From contig JAGAAW010000050.1 in the NCBI GenBank assembly GCA_017615055.1, positions 1-60,201 on the forward strand: DNA of 60,201 nt, read 5' to 3'. Numbering within the stretch: position 1 is the stretch's first letter; each line of letters opens with the position of its first letter. A program made the position numbers and the translations under genes. The DNA comes from Fibrobacter sp. GTDB lineage: Bacteria > Fibrobacterota > Fibrobacteria > Fibrobacterales > Fibrobacteraceae. Shown here piece by piece: positions 36,477-44,833 of the stretch. The notes under the pieces were generated by a model, which was not told the origin of the DNA, did no database searches, and saw only the letters and a program-made list of their open reading frames with translations.

Positions 36477-39269
36477 TTGAAGATTCTTGGCTTGTCTGGA
36501 CGCTTACTTGTTTGCTTGGAACTTCTGTGCGCAATTATTCTTGCGGCGTGCTCCAATGCGGATTCGGTAACGGATGATTCGTTTGAAACGAAGTCGTTTG
36601 GCACAATGGATTTTGTCCGATTCGCGGGCAAGAACAAGATAGTGACTCTCGGCTCGGATGACGAGAAAGCGAAAGCCAATGTTAAGCCTACGATGGATGT
36701 TGCACTTGATTACGAATTCTACCTAGGCAAGAATGAGGTGACCTGCGGAGACTTCAAGTTCGTGCTGAAGGATTTTGCGGACTACAAGGGACTCGTTGAT
36801 TGTGAGGTGGATGCGTTTCCGGTAGTGAACGTGAGTTATTTCGATGCGGCACTATTTGCGAACGAGATGTCGAAGAAACTCGGGTACGATACCGCCTATA
36901 CCTATACGGGAGCAACCTTTGATGAGGAAGGTTGTACGGGACTTGCCAATCTCAAGTTTGACCCCACGGTTGAGGCGTTCAGGCTCCCGACCGAGGCAGA
37001 ATGGACGTATGCAGCATCTATTGGGTGGAATACCGAGAATGCCTGGACATCGCACAATACCAAAAACTCGCTCCATGAGGTCTGTACTCTCCCGGAAAGT
37101 TCTGTAGGGCTTTGCGACATGGTCGGGAATGCCATGGAGTGGGTGAACGACTGGCTGGGGAGTTTCAGGGATACGCTGGTTACGAATTACGTGGGGACAG
37201 TGGACGGAGGGTCCTTGGGGGAGCGTGTGTTGAAGGGAGGTTCGTACAGGCAGGAACCTTTGGCGATAAGCCTTGTCAACCGAGGTGATGTCTATACGAC
37301 AACGTCAGCATCTCGCACGAATTATGTCGGTTTCAGGCTTGCATTTGGCCGTATTCCCGATGCCACATGGTTTGATGGTACGGAACAGCATGCAAAGACG
37401 TATTCTTTTGCTTCGCTTGTGATGGCGAATGCGGTCCGCTCGCTCACGAAAACGTACAAGACCAAGTTCGCGTTCCGCGACGACATTACGGGGAACCTCT
37501 CGTACATTGACTACTCTGTGGTGGGGTACCTTGTTCACGAAATAGAGGATACGTTACAGGTGTACCATCCCGATATTTCGCCCGATGGCATGCGGGTTGC
37601 TTTCTGCACGGGGCTTGAGGGTGTTTCCGGAAAGTCGACAGTGTATGTGCGTGACCTCGACGATTCGGGCACGGGCCTTGTAAAACTCGATGTGGAGTCT
37701 GCCGCGATTCCCCGTTGGCGCGTGCTCGAGAACGGCGATACTGTTGTCGTGTATGTGTCCGATGCGGGCAACAACAAGGATGCAGGCTCGTTTGCCGAAA
37801 AGAGCACGTGGCAGGTAAAGTTCTCGGGAGGCAAGTTTGGTGAACCTAGGAAACTTTTTGACGGCGCGTATCATGGTGGTATTAGCGATGATGGTAAGCT
37901 TGCGGTTACGGGGGCTAGGCTCCTGCGGGCTCGAGTTGCGAATGCGGGTTCGGACGTATTTACGGATGCGGGCGATACGGTGTGGTACAATGGCGAGCAG
38001 GCCTGCAACGCGAGCCTTTCGAAGGATGGTTCTAACCGGACAGCGTTCCTCGATTTTGCATCGGCGACGGGTCGCAAGTTTGTGGGTGAGGACTATGATG
38101 TTCACGAAAGGCTCCTTGTGGTCGACAGTACGGGCAAACTTGTCAAAAGCGTAGCCGCTCCCTCAGGCTATACGTTCGACCATACGGAATGGGCCATCGG
38201 GCATACCTCCACAACGCCGAACCTGCTTGTAGCGACACTCGTGAATTCCATGGGGGTGCACGAGAAGATTGCTCTTATTGACCTTGCTAGCGGGAAGGTT
38301 ACCGAAATCCTGAAGGGCGAAGAAATCTGGCACCCAAGCGTGTGGGTAAAATCTACCAGCGTGATTGACGAGGATGCGGGGCTTTCTCCGGATAGCGCTG
38401 GCGTCTACTTTGTAGACCAGGGCTCTGCGACTGCGGCGGGCTTGCGTACTCCGATGGAACTGATATGGAAACATCGCGATACGGCGGATCTCGTGGTACT
38501 CGGTTCATCGCGTTCGCAGGCGGGTATTATACCCGGACAGATTACGAATGCCTTTGCGATAAACCTTTCCAATGTGCCGAACTCACTATTTATTTCGGAC
38601 TACCTGCTTGAAAATTATATCCTGCTTCATGTGAAAAAGGTGAAGTATCTTGTACTTTCGCTCGATATAGACAGGTGGTTTAAGGTGTACGACAATGATT
38701 ACGATAATTTCTTCTACAAAGAGTACAGGAATTACCCCGGCTATGTGTATGATGAAGATCATGATTACTGGAGCGACGGGTATCCGGACGGGTTGTTCGA
38801 AATGACAGAACGTGCACCGGAAGCTGATGACAAGCAGTATATGCCATCACGTGGGTATGTTGACGCTGAATGTGTGGATTGGGCGGAACCAACCACAGAC
38901 TACGATATAAATTGGTATTCGCAGAACGAAGCTTTGCTGAATGGTAATATGCAGCGTCTTTTGACGATGATAGAGAACTCTGCCGAGAAGGGTGTGACCG
39001 TGATAGGAATTATTTTCCCGCAGAACCCGAAGTACAGGGATACGGAATCCTTTGGAAGGTATGGATTGAGGCATGTTGAGGCAGAAAACGCGATAAAGGT
39101 GCTTGAAGATTTGCAGGAACAGTTCCCCAACTTTATCCTTATGGATGAACACCGGATGGGAAAACATGACTACGGCTCCGATATGGCTTTCAATATGGAC
39201 CACCTTTGCACAAAGGGTGCAAGCCGGTTGACTGCGCGTCTGGACTCTCTGCTTGGAACGCTTAGATGA
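36477..39269 (+). CDS. TIGR02171-type lipoprotein 3 (TTG start)
   Basis: 930 residues. The start is a TTG at 36477, preceded at good distance by AAAGGAG that overlaps the end of copy 2; it opens MKILGLSGRLLVCLELLCAIILAAC with a clean lipobox. The FGE-like domain has LGKNEVTCGDFKF, FRLPTEAEWTYAA, DMVGNAMEWVNDW and LKGGSYRQ. The TolB-like region has YHPDISPDGMRVAF and AAIPRWRVLENGD. The SGNH-like region has VVLGSSRSQAGIIPGQ at ~674 and NMDHLCTKGASRLTARLDSLL at the end. Its stop overlaps the ATG of the GT-C-like gene (ATGA), so the membrane protein is translationally coupled to it. Confidence 0.85.
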   Translation: MKILGLSGRLLVCLELLCAIILAACSNADSVTDDSFETKSFGTMDFVRFAGKNKIVTLGSDDEKAKANVKPTMDVALDYEFYLGKNEVTCGDFKFVLKDFADYKGLVDCEVDAFPVVNVSYFDAALFANEMSKKLGYDTAYTYTGATFDEEGCTGLANLKFDPTVEAFRLPTEAEWTYAASIGWNTENAWTSHNTKNSLHEVCTLPESSVGLCDMVGNAMEWVNDWLGSFRDTLVTNYVGTVDGGSLGERVLKGGSYRQEPLAISLVNRGDVYTTTSASRTNYVGFRLAFGRIPDATWFDGTEQHAKTYSFASLVMANAVRSLTKTYKTKFAFRDDITGNLSYIDYSVVGYLVHEIEDTLQVYHPDISPDGMRVAFCTGLEGVSGKSTVYVRDLDDSGTGLVKLDVESAAIPRWRVLENGDTVVVYVSDAGNNKDAGSFAEKSTWQVKFSGGKFGEPRKLFDGAYHGGISDDGKLAVTGARLLRARVANAGSDVFTDAGDTVWYNGEQACNASLSKDGSNRTAFLDFASATGRKFVGEDYDVHERLLVVDSTGKLVKSVAAPSGYTFDHTEWAIGHTSTTPNLLVATLVNSMGVHEKIALIDLASGKVTEILKGEEIWHPSVWVKSTSVIDEDAGLSPDSAGVYFVDQGSATAAGLRTPMELIWKHRDTADLVVLGSSRSQAGIIPGQITNAFAINLSNVPNSLFISDYLLENYILLHVKKVKYLVLSLDIDRWFKVYDNDYDNFFYKEYRNYPGYVYDEDHDYWSDGYPDGLFEMTERAPEADDKQYMPSRGYVDAECVDWAEPTTDYDINWYSQNEALLNGNMQRLLTMIENSAEKGVTVIGIIFPQNPKYRDTESFGRYGLRHVEAENAIKVLEDLQEQFPNFILMDEHRMGKHDYGSDMAFNMDHLCTKGASRLTARLDSLLGTLR

Positions 39270-40777
39270 TTGGTTTGCTGGGAATAGGCCTTGTTGTACC
39301 CCTGTTCGCGATTCTGTTCGCAATTTTCCCGCTTACCGATACTGATGTCTGGTGGCACATGGCGTGTGCGCGAGAGTGGGTAACCGCATGGACGCCGGTG
39401 CGTGGCCCCGTGGTGAACGTGCATGAATACTTTCAGCACGTGGTGGGTGCTGTCTATGCCCTCGGTGGTGCCCCATTGCTTGTCGCCTTCAAGGCTTTGC
39501 TGTGGGGTGGCGTGTTCGCCCTGTTCCTTGTGCCTGCGGGATTGTGTAATCAGTCTGGTTGCGTGCATGGTTCTGCGGGCGAGTGGCGCGGGAGGCTTGC
39601 CCGCATATTCGGTAACCCGCATGCCGTTGCAGTCGCTGCCGCTATCCTATTCGTGTTCCGCTTCCAAATGGAGATGCGCCCGGTCGTATTTACGCTGCTG
39701 TTCCTCGGAATATACTGGAATGCTGTCCCGTGGCTGCTTGCACGATTTATTTCGGGCGACAAGCGCACAGCAGAGCGAGTAAAGACAAGCCTTGTCGCAT
39801 TTGCGTTGCTTCTGCTGCAATGGCTCTGGTGCAGGTTCCAGGGACTATACATTCTGGGCCCGCTTTTTGCACTGCTTTGCCTTGCGGATGCGTTGTACAG
39901 GAACTGGTCCGCGCATTCAAAAGCCTCAGTTGTCGTGCCCGCCATATTCGTGGCTCTGCTCTTTGCGATGCCGTTCCTGCATGGGGAAGGCCTTCGCCTG
40001 TTCCTCTATCCGTTCGGGCTTCTTGACCGCCTGCTTGGCCTCACTCCTTCTGCCGCAATCTTTGCGAGCGAAATCGCCGAGAATCGTAGCCCGTTTACCC
40101 TTCTCCTTGCTGGCGAAAACATTCTTGCTAGTGCGCTGATGGTTATTCTCGCTGTTTTCGGGGCGGTGTATTCCATCGTAAAGCTAGTGCGTAGTCGCGA
40201 AAACCTTGTGATATGGACAACGTTGTTTGTGACTGCGGTGCTTGCACTTGTAGCCGAAAGGAACTTCGTGCTGCTGTTGCCGTTACTTGTTGCGATGGCA
40301 TGTTCCTTGCAATTGGGGCTGATGAACCGGTCCCGCGCATACATTGCCTCTATCGTCATCATAGCCTGCCTACTTGGTTTCTGGGCAAAGTCGCTAACAT
40401 CATACGACAAGACGATGGTCGCCTACCAGCGCGTGCCCGTAAAGGCCGCGGAATGGATGGCGCAGCACCCGCATACAGGTCGCCTTTTCAATGACGACCG
40501 TGCGGGCGGTTACCTGGCCTTCGTGAATCCGCGCGACTCCATATATATGGATGGCCGGTTTATCCTGAAATCTGCCGACTTTTTCGCGCGCTACCTGCGC
40601 TATGCCCGCGAGCCCGAGGTGTTCTTGCGCGATGCGGACTCGCTGGGGGTCGACCGGGCCCTATTTCCGCTGCGTTTTTATGCCCGCTGGGGGGTACTTC
40701 TGGGTGCCCTCGGGCAGTCCCCGGAATGGGATGCCTGCCATGTGGATGACTATTATATAGTATTCTGCAAAAAATAA
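39266..40777 (+). CDS. GT-C-like polytopic membrane protein
   Basis: 503 residues with about ten predicted membrane helices. The first periplasmic loop has LTDTDVWWHMACAREWV, the DxD..WWH pattern of GT-C glycosyltransferase-type and related membrane proteins that use polyprenyl-phosphate sugars. After the last helix a ~110-residue soluble end carries LFNDDRAGGYLAFVNPRDS and IYMDGRF, motifs shared with uncharacterised relatives. It may transfer a sugar or another group to a surface polymer in the periplasm (inference). Coupled by a 4-bp overlap to the third TIGR02171 gene and followed by hairpins, so it ends that transcription unit. Confidence 0.72.
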   Translation: MIGLLGIGLVVPLFAILFAIFPLTDTDVWWHMACAREWVTAWTPVRGPVVNVHEYFQHVVGAVYALGGAPLLVAFKALLWGGVFALFLVPAGLCNQSGCVHGSAGEWRGRLARIFGNPHAVAVAAAILFVFRFQMEMRPVVFTLLFLGIYWNAVPWLLARFISGDKRTAERVKTSLVAFALLLLQWLWCRFQGLYILGPLFALLCLADALYRNWSAHSKASVVVPAIFVALLFAMPFLHGEGLRLFLYPFGLLDRLLGLTPSAAIFASEIAENRSPFTLLLAGENILASALMVILAVFGAVYSIVKLVRSRENLVIWTTLFVTAVLALVAERNFVLLLPLLVAMACSLQLGLMNRSRAYIASIVIIACLLGFWAKSLTSYDKTMVAYQRVPVKAAEWMAQHPHTGRLFNDDRAGGYLAFVNPRDSIYMDGRFILKSADFFARYLRYAREPEVFLRDADSLGVDRALFPLRFYARWGVLLGALGQSPEWDACHVDDYYIVFCKK

Positions 40778-41163
40778 TATTTTAAACTCACATAACGGCA
40801 AACATATCAATGAGTTACGATTTTTGGACTTCCAAAAATTGCCGAAATTTGTCAAAAAATGCCGATTTTTGACGAATTAGTGCTAATTTGTTCATTATTT
40901 TTCTTGTCAAGGGATAGTTCAAAATTTTTCTGTTGATATGTTGTGCTTTGGGTAGGGATGATAGTTTGATTCCTGCGTGATTAAACTCCCCAAATTTGGG
41001 GATTGAATCGGTAATAAAATTTTTTTTTGAGGAAAGTGCCGTTTTTGGCCTTTTTTCGGGGGGCTTATAAAAACCTTACAAAACGGGAATTTTTCGTCGA
41101 GGTCCGTTATCTATTTTTTTTGACCCAACCTCTTAGTAGCCCCTCTCGCTTTACTGGTTTATT
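40778..41163. other. A+T-rich intergenic region with three inverted repeats
   Basis: 386 bp with no plausible gene. It holds a TTTTTGGA/TCCAAAAA hairpin (40821-40838), a 13-bp inverted repeat AATTTGTCAAAAA/TTTTTGACGAATT with one wobble (40846-40878), and the perfect palindrome CCCCAAATTTGGGG (40988-41001) inside a longer imperfect one (~40979-41007). Homopolymer T and A runs are frequent. The first two may terminate the upstream operon. The third is placed to be an operator of the DnaA-like gene. Near matches to a DnaA box (TTATCCACA) are few: an 8/9 match at 41163-41171 and a 7/9 match near 40931. Confidence 0.7.
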
Positions 41164-42624
41164 GTGGAAAATATTGTTACCTTATTGAGTTTATCAGCGT
41201 CGCCCTGGCAGTCCGTGCTCGACTACGTGCGTTCCCAGTGCAACGATTTCGGCATGGCCATACTTGATACCGTGAATTACGAAGGTATGGAAGATGGAAT
41301 CGTTAGCCTGTCTGTCCCTGACAAGTTCCGTGAAACCTGGCTTAATAGCCACTATGGTTCCCTTTTGCGCAAGGCGTTTGCAAGCGTCATGGGTAGCGCG
41401 TTTGTCGATTACCGCGTTGTTCTCCGTGCTGTGTCCGCACCTGTTCCCGAGATAAAGTTTACCCCGGTAATCCCCGCGGTAAAGCGTACGGCGGCTCCGG
41501 CACGCCCGCGTAAGAACCGTGCCCTCGGTTCCCCGATGTATGCGCGCTATACGTTTGATAACTTTGTCGTGGGCTCGTGCAATTCTACGGCATACAAGGC
41601 ATGCCTCGCCGTGGCCGAGAACCCTGGTGACAAGGGCATGAACCCGTTGCTGGTGTTCGGTGCATCGGGCCTCGGCAAGACACACCTGCTCCAGGCGGTG
41701 GCGGCGAAACTCGTGCAGGATAGGCCCGATTTCCGTGTCGTCTATCGCCAGGCGTACGATTTCTTGCGCGATACGGTTTCGGTGTTCGAGGCGGCGAAGG
41801 CGAAGGACTGGAAACTTCGCGACGAACTTGCAGAAAAGTTCCAGCAACTTTATTCGAAATGCGACGTGCTCGTTATCGACGACATCCAGTTGCTCAAGAA
41901 GAGCGTCTACTGCCAGGAATTCCTTGCAAAGACGATAAACAAGATGCGTAATGAGGGCAAACTGGTGCTGCTCTCGAGCGACCGCAAGCCGGCGTCGTTC
42001 AAGCGCCTTGCCGAAGGTGCGCGCCCGTCGAACGATTCCAACGTGGCCGAACTGACCTCCGCACTGCTGAACCATCTCGAGAACTGCGTGGCGGTGGGCG
42101 TCGACCAGCCCGATCTGAATACGCGCATGGGGGTCATCCGCCAGAAGTCGGAACGCCTCCCGTTTGCAAGCGAGGACCGTGAGGAAATCTGCAGGTTCCT
42201 TTCCATTCCGCCGCGTGCGAACGTGCGCCTTATCGAGGGCATGCTCAACTGGCTTGATGCCATGCATAGCCTGAATGGCGTGGAACTGAACCTGTATTGC
42301 GTGAAGCAGTTGTTTGTTTCCCCGCAGAACGACGGTGCGACCCTCACGCTGAAGAACATCAGCGAGACCGTTGCCGCGACGTTCAATGTCGACATGGTGG
42401 TTCTTTCTTCCAAGCGTCAGGACAAGGGTGCTTCTATCCCGCGCAAGGTCGCCATGTTCCTCTGCCGCGAACTGACGACCGAGACAGAAACCGAAGTAGG
42501 GAAGATTTTTAATCGCGATTATTCCACGGTAATCGCCGCCATAAAGTCCCTGGTATCCATGATGGAGAGTGATGAGGCTCTCGCGAGAAGGGTACAGGAC
42601 ATCCGTTACATGCTGGAAACCTGA
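41164..42624 (+). CDS. Divergent DnaA-like replication initiator
   Basis: 486 residues, GTG start. All four DnaA domains are recognisable: domain I (WQSVLDYVRSQCNDF to ~85), a short linker, the AAA+ domain (YTFDNFVVGSCN, Walker A GASGLGKTHL, Walker B VLVIDDIQ, sensor 1 LLSSDRKP, sensor 2 NVRLIEGMLN) and a C-terminal DNA-binding domain. Two features depart from the consensus. The box VII arginine-finger motif (usually RLRSRF-like) reads ELTSALLNHL, and the signature helix reads FNRDYSTV instead of FGGRDHSTV, one residue shorter with His replaced by Tyr. No dnaN, recF or gyrB follows. It may be a paralog rather than the main initiator. It overlaps the next gene by TGATGA. Confidence 0.82.
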   Translation: MENIVTLLSLSASPWQSVLDYVRSQCNDFGMAILDTVNYEGMEDGIVSLSVPDKFRETWLNSHYGSLLRKAFASVMGSAFVDYRVVLRAVSAPVPEIKFTPVIPAVKRTAAPARPRKNRALGSPMYARYTFDNFVVGSCNSTAYKACLAVAENPGDKGMNPLLVFGASGLGKTHLLQAVAAKLVQDRPDFRVVYRQAYDFLRDTVSVFEAAKAKDWKLRDELAEKFQQLYSKCDVLVIDDIQLLKKSVYCQEFLAKTINKMRNEGKLVLLSSDRKPASFKRLAEGARPSNDSNVAELTSALLNHLENCVAVGVDQPDLNTRMGVIRQKSERLPFASEDREEICRFLSIPPRANVRLIEGMLNWLDAMHSLNGVELNLYCVKQLFVSPQNDGATLTLKNISETVAATFNVDMVVLSSKRQDKGASIPRKVAMFLCRELTTETETEVGKIFNRDYSTVIAAIKSLVSMMESDEALARRVQDIRYMLET

Positions 42625-43490
42625 TGAAGGTACTTGTAACGGGAGGTGCAGGCGTCGTAGGGAAGGCGCTCTGCCGGGAACTTCAGGCACGCGGAGTGTG
42701 TGTGCGTGTCCTGACTCTCCCGGGCGATACCGGCGTGGATTTGCTCCCGGAAGGCGTAGAAGTTGTTTATGGCGATGTCGCCGACTACGCCTCCATCCGG
42801 CCCGCGTTCGATGGCGTGGACGGGGTATTCCACCTGGCAGCAATTCTCCTTTCAAGGGATGCATCCGCATTTGAGCGGATCAATGCGGGCGGTACACGTA
42901 ACGTGGTTTCTGCCTGCCAGGATGCGGGCGTGCATCGCCTGCTCTACGTGTCGAGCATCTCGGTAACGTACCCGGTGCTTACGCCCTACGGTGCAAGCAA
43001 ACTGGCGGGGGAATCTGCGGTAAGGGAATCCGGGCTCGACTGGACCATCGTGCGGCCGACCCTCGTGATTGGTGACGGCGGTGGCGTGGAATTCCGGATG
43101 TATGCGGACTTTGTCTGCAGGTTCCCGGTCTACCCGCTCCCTGGGGGCGGTACTGCGCGCAAGAAACCCGTCCGTAGCGTTGACCTCGTGAAGGGAATCG
43201 CCGCCGCGGGCCTTGCGCCCGAGGCAATCGGGAATACGTATGCGCTTGCGGGCCCCGAGGTGATGACGATGGCCGAGATGGCGGAACGCATCTTGCGTAC
43301 CGCAGGGAAACGCCACCTGATGGTTCCGCTGCCCTGGTGGATTGCGAAAAGACTCGCGGTACTCCGGAACTGGATTGGCGGCAGGCGCGTTTCTGCGGAG
43401 CAGGCGCTGGCCGGATTCCTCTATAATGCCGTCCCGGACATTGAAAATGCCCGAAAAGACCTGGATTATAGCCCTGAAAAGGCCCTATAA
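42624..43490 (+). CDS. NAD(P)-dependent epimerase/dehydratase-like protein (extended SDR)
   Basis: 288-residue extended short-chain dehydrogenase/reductase. The Rossmann motif TGGAGVVG lies at the N-terminus, then the GDVADYASIRPAFDGVDGVFHLAA segment, the Ser of VSSISV and the catalytic YGASK. The SAM or sugar-nucleotide pocket cannot be assigned; relatives include nucleoside-diphosphate-sugar epimerases, 3-beta-HSD-like enzymes and NmrA-like proteins. The C-terminal part has PLPWWIAKRLAVLRNWIGG, somewhat hydrophobic, as in 3-beta-HSD-like SDRs. Its ATG overlaps the stop of the DnaA-like gene, so they are translated together although no shared function is apparent. Confidence 0.82.
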   Translation: MKVLVTGGAGVVGKALCRELQARGVCVRVLTLPGDTGVDLLPEGVEVVYGDVADYASIRPAFDGVDGVFHLAAILLSRDASAFERINAGGTRNVVSACQDAGVHRLLYVSSISVTYPVLTPYGASKLAGESAVRESGLDWTIVRPTLVIGDGGGVEFRMYADFVCRFPVYPLPGGGTARKKPVRSVDLVKGIAAAGLAPEAIGNTYALAGPEVMTMAEMAERILRTAGKRHLMVPLPWWIAKRLAVLRNWIGGRRVSAEQALAGFLYNAVPDIENARKDLDYSPEKAL

Positions 43491-43561
43491 CCTTGTTTTT
43501 TTGCTTTTTTCTGCATTTTTGCCCTAAAAGAAAGTATATTCCATAAAAAAGAGGATTTTTT

Positions 43562-44740
43562 ATGAAGCATTCTTTCTTGTTGGCGGGCATTACCGCCGCT
43601 TCCTTGGCGCTTTTTGCCTGCGGTGACAGTTCCCCGTCCGATACTGATGACGATATTCTTTCTTCTCCCAGCGAAAAGGATGATTCCTCCTCCAGTACGG
43701 AGGATGTTTCCTCCTCGTCTGTCTCGAAGGATATTCCCGCTGGTGCCCGCGCGGCCACCCTCGAAGACCTCGAGAGGAATATGACGCTCAAGGACCTGTT
43801 CGGGCGTGACATCTACCTGGCGACGGGTGAGAAGCATGGCCTGTTCTCGCTCTGGATTCCCGACACGGCATGGCTTGCTGCCCCGTCCGATTTCGATGAT
43901 GGCGTGCTGAAATTCAGCCAGGGTGCCATTACGTCTATCAAGGTGGAGGCCGATGCGATTAAGTCCATGGAAAAACTAGTGGAGAAGGATTCTGACCACT
44001 CCATGAGATTTATCGTGAACGAAGACGACCAACTGCAGTATTCCTTGGATGGCGGCGAGTACAAGGATGTTACCGAGGCTTCTGTCAAGAAGAATTCCTC
44101 GGTCGTGTCGAACGGCGATAGCCTTGCGGCGAAGACCCTCTTCTGCAAGACTGGCGAGAATACCTTTACGGGCTATAGCTTCTATAAGGGCCGCTATGTG
44201 GCTACCGATGTTGTCCGAAATGCCAAACAAACGAACGATTCTCTTGTGTCCTGGTCTGCCGGCTACTATGACATTCACCGCGGTAAACTCCTGATGCGCC
44301 CGCTGTTCTATACCGACGCCGTTCAAGCGCTGGTGTCGGCCTCCGTGAGTTCCGATTACGAGACGATGACCATCTCGTCGGAAGATCGTTCGTGCACGGT
44401 GAGCGAATTAAAATATCGTGAAGTTCCTGCGGCCGATCTCGAGGGTGAATGGGAGTCTGATGAAGGCGGCCTCACCTGGTCACTTGACATGCGTGCCGAC
44501 CGTACCTTCGAGGTGAAGGGCTTTAAGGGTAGCGAGAACAAGGCGCTCAAGAAGGGTACGTGGGATGTCTACGGCAACCAGTTGCTGATGAAGATGACCG
44601 GCTGCCTGGGTGGCACATGCACCCCGGCCGTGATGGGCTCTGTCTCGAAATGGGAGGCCGGCTCGTACTTCTACTACGGTAATTCGGACCCCGACGATCC
44701 ATCGATTCCTGAGTACTGGATTGCTCCGGAGTACGAATAA
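43562..44740 (+). CDS. Ser-rich hypothetical lipoprotein
   Basis: 392 residues. Signal and lipobox ALFAC (Cys about residue 20) are followed by an Asp/Ser linker to ~60 with SSSS runs. Two regions can be separated: ~65-290 with many beta strands and a Cys pair, and ~300-392 with LEGEWESDEGGLTWSLDMRADRTFEVKG and KGTWDVYGNQLLMKMTGCLGG, which resembles the lipocalin-like domain also seen in the 50759-51262 lipoprotein. I do not recognise the first part. Probably surface or periplasm exposed. A terminator follows. Confidence 0.78.
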   Translation: MKHSFLLAGITAASLALFACGDSSPSDTDDDILSSPSEKDDSSSSTEDVSSSSVSKDIPAGARAATLEDLERNMTLKDLFGRDIYLATGEKHGLFSLWIPDTAWLAAPSDFDDGVLKFSQGAITSIKVEADAIKSMEKLVEKDSDHSMRFIVNEDDQLQYSLDGGEYKDVTEASVKKNSSVVSNGDSLAAKTLFCKTGENTFTGYSFYKGRYVATDVVRNAKQTNDSLVSWSAGYYDIHRGKLLMRPLFYTDAVQALVSASVSSDYETMTISSEDRSCTVSELKYREVPAADLEGEWESDEGGLTWSLDMRADRTFEVKGFKGSENKALKKGTWDVYGNQLLMKMTGCLGGTCTPAVMGSVSKWEAGSYFYYGNSDPDDPSIPEYWIAPEYE

Positions 44741-44771
44741 TGGTAGGGGCAAGCGCCATTGAGTGATATTG

Positions 44772-44802
44772 ACGTTGCCGGTTTTGTGCTGGCAACGTTT
44801 TT
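44772..44802 (+). terminator. Terminator before nadE
   Basis: Stem ACGTTGCC/GGCAACGT with an 11-base loop followed by a T-run. Its T-run merges with the TATATTTG promoter element of nadE. Confidence 0.8.
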
Positions 44803-44809
44803 ATATTTG
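44802..44809 (+). promoter_or_regulatory. TATATTTG promoter element of nadE
   Basis: Octamer 25 bp before the nadE ATG, directly after the upstream terminator stem. The corresponding -35 position falls in the terminator loop (TTTTG), so terminator and promoter are interlocked. Confidence 0.5.
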
Positions 44810-44833
44810 AATTGAATTTACAAGAGGCTGACC

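Noticed and set aside
30917..39269. Formylglycine-generating enzyme activity for the three TIGR02171 proteins
   Set aside because: The fold motifs are there but the pair of catalytic Cys is absent in all three, and no sulfatase gene is nearby.
40778..41163. Chromosomal origin of replication upstream of the DnaA-like gene
   Set aside because: Only one 8/9 DnaA-box match at the start codon, no cluster, no dnaN/recF/gyrB neighbours and no strand switch of genes here; not excluded but unsupported.
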